The notes below the pieces were generated by a model. The model searched no databases. It was given only the letters and a program-made list of their open reading frames with translations, and was not told where the DNA came from. The position numbers and the translations under genes were made by a program. DNA of 64,000 nucleotides from Chlorella sorokiniana (Eukaryota > Chlorophyta > Trebouxiophyceae > Chlorellales > Chlorellaceae), in assembly GCA_025917655.1 (NCBI GenBank), contig CP084613.1, positions 4,466,001-4,530,000 of the forward strand, read 5' to 3'. The number at the start of each line of letters is the position of its first letter. Position 1 is the first letter of the stretch. This document shows positions 56,446 to 64,000 of the stretch, one piece after another.

Positions 56446-59400
56446 TCATCCCTGTCGGCCACTCCACGACATGCAACTGCTCATTACAAAGCGCTCACGC
56501 AGGGGCCAAGCCGGCGTCATGTCATCAGCGGCAGAAGGTGCGGCGCGGTCGTCAGTCAAAGTACACGTGTCGGCTGCTGCCCCCGACTGCGAGCGGCGCT
56601 GCTGCTGCTGCTGCTGCGCATTCCGCCCACGCTCATTGCTGCCTTGGCGGCCGGGTCGGTGAGCCCCGTGGTGATGGCGCCCCTCCTCTGAGCGCCGCCC
56701 CTCACGCTCTCGGTGGTGGTGCCCATGCTTGTGCTTCTTGTGCCGCCGCTGCTCCTCCGGTTCCTCACCCTCCTCCTTCATCTCCCAGCGATCGCCGCCG
56801 CCGCCGCCGCCGCCGCCGCGCGCGTCTTCGTCGTCCGACAGGCTGCGCTCGCGGTGCCGCCGCTTCTTCTTCCCCCGCCGCTCCTCCTGCCGCCGCCGCT
56901 GCCGCTCCTCCTCCTCCTCCGCCGCCGCCTCCGCCTCCCGCCGCCGCTGCCGCTTGCGCTCGGCGAGGGAGGGCCCGGCGGCGGCGAGGGCATGGGGTCG
57001 TCGCGCGGGGGTGGCGCCCTCAGGAAGAGCACAGGGTCCAGCCTGCATCGCAGCGCACAGGCCCACCAGCCGAGTAGGCAGGCCGGCGCGGTGCGCACAC
57101 AAGCGGGGCGGGATCCGGCTTGCGCTTGCAAGGCGCCGCCCACAGGACATCTGCCAACCAAGCCGGCTCCCAGTCGGCAGCAACGGGGGCAGCGCGGAGC
57201 GCCCAGCGCGCTGCAGGCCGGCCATGGCGAGCACGGGACGGCGCACAGCGGGCACAGCGCGCCTGATGATGCGGTGCAGCAGCGAGGCGGCGGGGTCGGC
57301 GGGCGCCACCAGCTGGCAGTAGGCCCAGTCAAAAGCCATGCGCACCTGCGGCGGCGACACACACACACACGCTTGGAGCTGGAACACTTAGGTTAACAGC
57401 TGTGCATGTTTGTATACACAACAGAAGAACATACAGCCCGCTGCTCGCCAAGCCCCCGGAAGTGCACCAACCAAGCACGCCGCCCCCGCTGCTGCCGATG
57501 GTTTCAAAAGCTCAACGCTCTGCGCAATCGCAACGCTGGGCTGCAAGGCTGTGGATCCCCACCCTGCTTATGTTGTAGGAGTTGCGCCCCAGGTCGTTGT
57601 CAGGGTCGTTGGGGTCCTCCACGCTGAACATGAAGGGGCGGTCGGGCTGCGGGCGCAGGTGGTTTTTGTGGGAGGGGTTGGCTGTGGGCAGGGGGTTTCT
57701 CAAAGCTGGGCTGGCCGCAGAGGGGGGTTGCTGAGAGAAAGGCGGCCGCAACGGGTGCCCGGGTTTGCCCCTTACGGGCAAGTAGGGATGAGTGGGGGTG
57801 GGTGGGGCGAGAGGTGTGCATGGCTGAATCACCACGCCCGACAGACAGGAAGCACTCTCAGCCTCGTTCGCACACAAGGGAAACAACATCACAGTACACG
57901 CAACCCACCTGAAAGAACCCCTTGGTCTTCTTGCTGAAGAAGGAGCCGCCGCGGCGGCACGACACGCCCACCTGCGCCGGCGAGGGCGGCAGCGCGGGTG
58001 AGGCTGTGAGTCAGAGCAAGAGTGCCAGGGGCCATGCTTGGCTGGCAGCCCCCCAGCCTCAGGGACTCCCATTTCCCATTGCTGCCAGTATTTATACCAT
58101 GCAGAGGCGTACAAGCGGGCACATGCTTCAACCCGGCGTTGTTGAGGGCACAGCCGCACAGGCAGTCCCCCCCCACACACATTAACATGTGGCCGCACGG
58201 CGGCCTTCTCATCTCCCCAACCCTAAATTCCCATCACCCCCATCACCCCCACATCCCCCCCACACGCCTCACCCACCTCGACATGGTTGAGCGCTCGGCC
58301 ATACAGCCTGAAAAAGTCCACCAGCAGCACGCCCAGGCTGGGCTCCAGCGGCCTCGGCGTCGCCGAGCCCTTGCCGCTGCCGTATCGGTGCTCGGAGGCT
58401 GTGAAGGGGGGACATGAGCGCAGTGAGAGGCAGCCATCGGGCAAATTTGAGAATGCCATTGCAGTTCGAGTGTGGGTAGGGACACACAGGGAAGTGTGGG
58501 CCGAGCGTTCAGAGAAGGCCAGCAAGAGAGTTTATGTCACTGTGCCTCTTTTACCCTCCGAAACCCCTCCCCCGGCTCACGCGGCGGCTGGCGGCTGGGG
58601 TGCAGCTGCAGGAATGCCGCCACCAGCACCAGCAGCGCGTAGCTGCCCAGCCCGCCGGAGTAGACCTGCGGTACAGCGGCGGTACATGCACTGCAGTTGC
58701 TGTGGTACCGCAGGGTGCAGTGCATCGCAAGGACATGTTGCCAAGCCGGGCAGAGTGCCACCGGCAATAAATGCCGGGCTGGCAGGTGGCGAGGCCAAGC
58801 GTCCCAAGCCAACTGGGCCTGCTCTGCACCATGCCCCGCAGCCGCACACCCGCGCAAACACTTGCAGAGCATCCCAAACACACTGAAATACGGTGCAGTA
58901 CAGCAGCCACTCGCCTCGTTTAGCTCCCGCTGCTGCAGGAACACCTTGAGCACCATCACCAACGGGCGCATCGGCGGCAGCGAGTCCATGAGCGCCCGCA
59001 CGTTCTCTGCAGCCTGCGGGCCAGCCACACGCCGTGATCACGGAGACCGTGAGAAAGAGGATAGCACGGATGATTGAAGGGATGCTGTCGGACACGCAAA
59101 CTCGGTGCCATGATGGCTGGCGGGGCGGGCGCAGCCAGCGACGGCGGCACGCCCGGCCAGCCAAGCAACGGCCACACCCAGCCCCGAGCGGCGTGCCTCT
59201 GGGCCGTTTGCCACATCAAAGGAGATGTCAAAGGCGTAGCCGCTCCCTGCCTCCTCGAACTTCACAATCGGCACCTTGGCCTTTGCAATGACCTGCAGAG
59301 ATGCAGAGGAAGAAGTGTGCGCCCAGGCAGGCGTGTGGGAGTGTGAGAGGAGCGCGGTGGTGGTCGAAGTCGGTGGCGTGTGTGGTTGTGAGTGTGTGTG

Positions 59401-60816
59401 CATGCGGTCGTGTGCAAGGGTGAAGGTGGTGGTATGCAAGAGACGTTGGTCGATAAAATTTGCCCAGCCCCCTCCCCTCCCACATCCACCCACCCACCCA
59501 CCCCGCTCAACGCCCCCAACATCACCCTTCAAGACGCCGTCAGCCACACAGCCACCCTGCCACCCTACCTGCATGTTCTTAGCCAGGTCTTTGCGGCCCG
59601 CGACGTGGCCAGAGCTTTCAGCCCCTGCGGTATGTTTGTGCAGCCCGACCCCATGACCACGGCATCAATGTCGGAGGTGGGCAGGTACAGGCCTGCAGTA
59701 CAAGCGGCACAGCGCCGAGCGGGGAGGCATGCGGGGGTGCTGGGTCTGGCGAGAGGACGGGCAGTGGGGCTGACACCGCCGCCCCAGAAGTGAGCCCCTG
59801 GCTCAGTCATGGCCCTCAGCCCCACCCTCACTTCCGCCGTCAAAGCTGCGTGGTGCAGGCAGTCGGCGTGCATGCTCCAACTGAGCCGCAGACAGGCGAG
59901 GCAGCACCTCACCCGTGGCAAAGGAGCCAAACACCTCCAGCCGCGCTTCCGGCCAGATGGATGCCACCACGGACTGGATGCGGTCGATCGCCGCCTGCCG
60001 CGACGCCTGCTCCTCCGCCGACGGCGCCAGGTAGCGGCACAGCTCCACAATTTCTGCAGAGGAAAGCACGGCAGTGCAGAGTGCGTAAGTGAGGGTGGAG
60101 GAAGGAGCAGGGTGACTGGCAATCCCTGCGCAGGCTGACCGTGGCATGAGAGCAGGGGTCGGCAATTAACGAGTTGTCACAGCGGCAGCGGCATCCCGCT
60201 CTGCTGCCCGTGATCGCCTCACCCTCGTGCAGGCGCAGCAGAGGGCTGCGGATGCCCTTGAGCGAAGCCAGCCACGGCACGCGCTTCAACGGCTCCGGGC
60301 GCCCGCCGCCGCCGCTCGCTGGCTTTGCCGCCGCCGCCGGGGCCGGCGCGGCAGCAGCAGCGTCCTCTATTATTCCCAAAGACACATAATCGCTCAGCAA
60401 TGCGTCCGCCATGCCTGGGGCTTTTGATGCTTGCATCTTCTGCTGCTGCTTCTGCAGCAACATCAGAGAACATATCCACGGTCGGCATGCAGGACGGCAG
60501 CGGGTGGTGATCCTTTGGCTTCAAGACCGGCCGAGATTGGCACACACCTGCTGGGATGCCGGAGCACCGCCATCTAGCGAAATGAAGTCATCCAGATCCT
60601 CGTCCAACCTGGGGGAACAGCTGGCTCCACTGCCTGCTCTCGCTGCTCCTCAACTGGCAGCAACGGTGCAGCAGGCGGGCCGCCGCCGTCGTCGCCGCCA
60701 TCAAGGCTCAGCGCGAAGCCCAGGCCGCCCGCGCGCTTGTAAGTGAACTGTATCCGCCCCTCCTCATCATGCACCGGTATGAGCCGCTCCTGGGGCTTCT
60801 GCTGGGCTGCCGCCAT
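56446..60816 (-). CDS. Non-canonical poly(A) polymerase, TRF4/PAPD5-7 type
   Basis: Nucleotidyltransferase predicted to add short A tails to nuclear RNAs for exosome decay. Twelve exons: 60816-60548, 60451-60223, 60053-59913, 59692-59569, 59292-59197, 59013-58915, 58665-58581, 58398-58277, 57971-57909, 57646-57563, 57345-57263 and 57042-56446, about 664 residues. Catalytic core: VFGSFATGLYLPTSDIDAVV (GS and D-x-D), then KVPIVKFEEAGSGYAFDISFDV with the third Asp, [52 protein letters not shown], and the nucleotide-recognition DPNDPDNDLGRNSYN, RMAFDWAYCQL. The C-terminus is a long Arg/Glu/Lys/His-rich tail ending in Q and S/T-rich sequence. Three introns are GC-AG (donors after 59197, 58915 and 57263). 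Frame jumps at 60611-60615, about 59586-59590 and about 56967-56973 are inferred indels. It starts 235 bp from the divergent farnesyltransferase gene. Confidence 0.92.
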
Positions 60817-61050
60817 GTGCCCCTACTGCTGACGGCCCTCGGAGGGTTGCATGCCCGGCCGACCGGTGATACCTGGTGCTCACTCCAAAGCTGGACCGTG
60901 CAGGGATATTGTGGGCCGTCCTCAACAACTTGCTGGTGTCGTCCAGTTCAGACACTGTTGGCACGTCCATGCGTGAGCATGGCAGGACGCCCCCACATCC
61001 ACCTATCGTTTGTTGCTCGCCAACCATCATCACGATAGTCTCTTGCGACG

Positions 61051-64000
61051 ATGGCGCTCGATGCGCTGCAGTCGATCACACAAGACGACCAAACTGAACT
61101 CGAGCGCCGTGTGGTGGGCGGCATCTATGCAAAGGAGTACCCAGACGGTGGGTGACGCGCTGATTTGCCCTGCCGACACGGAAAGAACCAACCTGCAACC
61201 CTGCCGCCGCCCACGCCCACCTCTACATGGCATAGTCCACCTTTCCTGCATGGTGCCCCCTCTCCAGGCCGGTTTGACCCAGAGGACGAAGAGGGGCTGG
61301 CCCTGAACCGGCAGCAGCATGCCAAGTACCTGCATGGCGGCCTGGGCCAGCTGCCCTCTGGTGCGGTCTGCGCCTTTGACCGCGCTTGCGTCGCATCATG
61401 TTGCTCCGAGTGCTCAACTCGCCGCGATGCGCAGCCGACTCACGGCGCTTCCTGGGGTGCAGGCTTCATATCCCTGGATGCTTCCCGCACCTGGATCTGC
61501 TACTGGATCACGCACAGGTGCCCAGCGTCGCTGCCGCAATCGCCATGTCGGGCGTGCCTTTGCCTCTTAAACCCATCAGCTGAGGGTGCACGAGCGTCCC
61601 ACTCTGCTGTTCTGACGCCTACTTCGATTGCCCGCTGCTGTCCTGTCCTCAGCCTGGCTTTGCTGGAGGCGCCGCTGCCGCGGAGCCCGTCCCGCGAAAG
61701 CATCATCGACTTCCTAGCCAGCTGCCAGGTGAGCGGACCGGGCGAGCTGCTGCGCCCAGCGTCCCATCAGGGTGCGTTGCCAGCAACCGCAAGCCACGTG
61801 GCGGCAGGACAGCATGCAGGCAGCCAGTTTGTGTAGCCAGCCCAGCGCAAGGTTTACTGATGCTGTTTTAATAATAGAAGCACGCGAGCACCTATTGCAA
61901 CATGTTCCGTCGTCCCCTTCACCTGACAGCACCCCGACGGCGGTTTTGGCGGCGGCCCCTACCAGCTGGCGCACCTGGCGCCGACGTACGCTGCTGTGAG
62001 CGCCCTGGTCACGCTGGGCGGCGCCGACGCGTTGCGAGGTGGGTGGCCGGGCCATGCGCCGTTTGTGAGTTTGCTGCCATGTGCCTGTGGAAGGGCCCTG
62101 CCTGGAACAGGCGCTGTCCTGCCAGCTGTGCGGTGGGGCTGCCAGAGCTTGTCAGGAGCGGCTTGCTGGGTCCCTGAGCAGCAGCTGGCGCCGACACCTC
62201 CCACGTTGCCTACAGCTCCCAACCGTCGACGCTGTCGCTCACGGGCTGTCCATCCCCCGCCTCCCTGCAAAGCCTTTCACGTTTTTGCGGTACCCCCTGC
62301 CCCTCTACAGCGGTGGACCGTCCGAAGCTGCACGCCTTCCTCCTCCGCATGTGCGTCCCCCTGAGCGCGGCGGCGGCATGACCATGCACGAGGGTGCGGC
62401 GACCCCTTCCACCTCCTCTGCCCCCTCGCATTTGCTGTGCTCTCCATTCGTGTGAGAGCTCCAGCGCGCTGCTCTCCGCACTGGTGCCTCTCTTGCCCCG
62501 CTCGCTGGGTGGATGACTGTGGCGCCTCTCGCCCCCCTTTCCACCGCCACCATCACCCGCTCACCCCACCCACCCCCTTCTGCCTTTGGGCAGGCGGCGA
62601 GGTGGACGTGCGCGGCTGCTACTGCGCCCTGGCCTCCTGCGAGATGTTGGGCCTGGACAAGGCGGCGGTGGCGGCCGCCTGCGGCATGATCGACTACATC
62701 CGTCGCTGCCAGGTGAGGCCCCGCCGCTTCACAACCACCCTGTGATCCAAGCCGATGGCAGCCGCTCCACTGCCTCCCTGGTGTGGCTGCCGCGGGCGCG
62801 TCTGCTGCCAAGGTTGCTTGACGACTGTGGGAGGGTTGCCTGGCGGGTGACGCGGCAGCGTCCAGCGGGTGTAAAGATGCCCAGCTGTGTCTGCCCGTTC
62901 GTGCGACAGCACCCACTCGCCGTGACCCCCTCCCCCTACACCACCACATTCCACCACACACACACACACTCACTCCCCTCCTTCCCCAACCTCCCCACCA
63001 AACACCACCCCACCCATCCACCCACACCACAGTCTCACGAGGGCGGCATCGGCGGCGAGCCCTGGAACGAGGCCCACGGCGGCTACACCTTCTGCGGGCT
63101 GGCCGCCGCGCTGCTGGGCCAGGTGCGCGTCACGGCGGCGGCGGGGCGATATCGGGTCTGCACGAGGGAGGCAGCAGGGGGGGGTGCGGGGGCTGCTCTG
63201 TAAGGCACGCCGCATTGCAAGCCTTGGTGATGCACATGTCCTTTCCCTCACCCCCAAAAGCCTGGCACCGCAAACCTGGGCTGTGAGGTCCCTGAACACC
63301 ATCATCGTCTGCAAGCACCATTCATTTTCTATCTTTCTTTCCATGACCTTCTCCCCCCCATGACCTTCTCGCCCCCCTTTCCCTCCCCCAACCCCCGCAT
63401 GTAAACACAACCAGGCTCATGAGCTGGACCTGCCCCGCCTGCTGCGCTGGGCGGTGCGGTGCCAGGGCGCCGCCGAGGGCGGCTTCATGGGACGCACCAA
63501 CAAGCTGGTGGATGGCTGCTACTCGTTCTGGCAGGGTGGCGCGCTGCCGGTGCTGGCGGCGGCGCTCGCGCAGCAGGCGCAGCGTGGGGGCCGCGCGCAG
63601 GCAGGCCGCCGACACGCGGAGGCGGCAGGGCCTGGTCGCAGCGTGGGCGGCGACGCTGCTGAGGCTGCGGCGGCTGCGGCGAGGATCCTGGAGCAGCTGG
63701 CGCTGGAGGACGACGGCGAGGAGGCAGACGGGGAGGAAAGCGCGGGACGCGGCGCAGCAAGCAAGGGAAGCGCGAGCGGCGATGGAAGCAACGCCGAGTC
63801 GCTGCAGGTGTGGGTTGCGCGCCTGCCGCACCTGACGCCCGCGCAAGCGGCGGCGCGGCGGGCGGCGACGCTGCAGGGGGAGCTGGATGCCGCGGTGGAG
63901 GCTTCCCTGGAAGCTGAGGAGCGCTGGAAGGCAGCCGCTGGCAGGGCCGCGGGCGGGCCGCTGCAGCAGGAGGCGCTGGCGGCGCTGGAGAGGGCTGCGG
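61051..64000 (+). CDS. Protein farnesyltransferase beta subunit (3' end outside window)
   Basis: Zinc enzyme subunit that attaches farnesyl to CaaX proteins. Nine exons seen: 61051-61147, 61268-61360, 61463-61517, 61653-61728, 61930-62038, 62311-62393, 62594-62712, 63033-63122 and 63415 onward, still open at 64000. Motifs: LNRQQHAKYLHGGLGQLPSG, ISLDASRTWICYWITHSL, the first GGFGGGP repeat (HPDGGFGGGPYQLAHLAPTYAAVSAL), MHEGGEVDVRGCYCALASCEMLGL, GGIGGEPWNEAHGGYTFCGLAA and GGFMGRTNKLVDGCYSFWQGG, whose Asp and Cys are two zinc ligands. The third ligand His should lie beyond the window. After the zinc motif a long Ala/Gly/Glu-rich insertion begins (EQLALEDDGEEADGEESAGRG...), longer than in animals. 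One frame jump in CCCCC 62357-62361 is repaired by one C. The beta subunit of geranylgeranyltransferase I is unlikely given CYWITHSL and DGCYSFWQ. Confidence 0.92.

Noticed and set aside
55766-56476. 236-codon minus-strand frame over the lumen-protein gene
   Set aside because: Antisense shadow of exons with verified phase on the plus strand.

Overview
This is about 64 kb of nuclear DNA from a GC-rich, intron-dense green alga, most likely a trebouxiophyte of the Chlorella type. The grounds are: a plant-type B3 transcription factor, plastid transit peptides, a twin-arginine lumen signal, an algal membrane-anchored transferrin, Q/A/G/P-rich low-complexity tracts, and about 130 short introns with GTG-type donors and TGCAG acceptors. 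I see no rRNA, tRNA, CRISPR array, transposon or viral segment. Gene models were built by hand from conserved protein motifs, splice signals and phase continuity, so homology calls rest on motif recognition rather than searches.

Layout, left to right: a four-TM protein (+, 0.4-1.8 kb); UMP-CMP kinase (-, 2.5-4.0); a glyoxalase/VOC protein (+, 4.9-5.7); a 16-exon two-lobed transferrin with a C-terminal membrane anchor (-, 6.3-12.0); argC, N-acetyl-gamma-glutamyl-phosphate reductase (-, 12.4-16.1); a Q-rich B3 factor (+, 17.5-20.3); an RBM42-like RRM protein (-, 21.2-23.0); an OTUD6B-like deubiquitinase (+, 23.6-26.2); an ASH2-like SPRY protein (+, 26.5-28.7); a SAM methyltransferase (-, 29.2-30.8); an atypical MAP kinase (+, 31.4-34.8); a proline iminopeptidase (+, 35.2-39.6); tiny TMA7 (-, 40.5-41.1); a LENG8/SAC3-family protein (+, 41.6-43.9); an F-box/LRR protein (+, 44.2-48.0); a CxxC-containing unknown (+, 48.5-49.6); a polytopic membrane protein (-, 50.6-51.6); a plastid-targeted SirB1/transglutaminase-like protein (-, 52.6-55.2); a small thylakoid-lumen protein (+, 55.4-56.2); a TRF4-type poly(A) polymerase (-, 56.4-60.8); and farnesyltransferase beta (+, 61.1 kb to the window end, incomplete). 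These are ordinary housekeeping, signalling and RNA-biology genes rather than one operon-like system. Several pairs share short divergent promoters.

Two properties run through the whole window. First, in most genes the conserved reading frame jumps by one base inside an exon, usually at a G or C run, while splice sites and the downstream protein stay intact. I count about 30 such places. This looks like uncorrected sequencing indels, not pseudogenes. Second, about 12 of about 130 introns use GC-AG rather than GT-AG ends, far above the usual land-plant level. The most interesting protein-level oddities are a transferrin whose two lobes keep both iron-binding tyrosines but lack the canonical Asp and His, and a MAP kinase with AEY in place of TEY/TDY and DMG in place of DFG.
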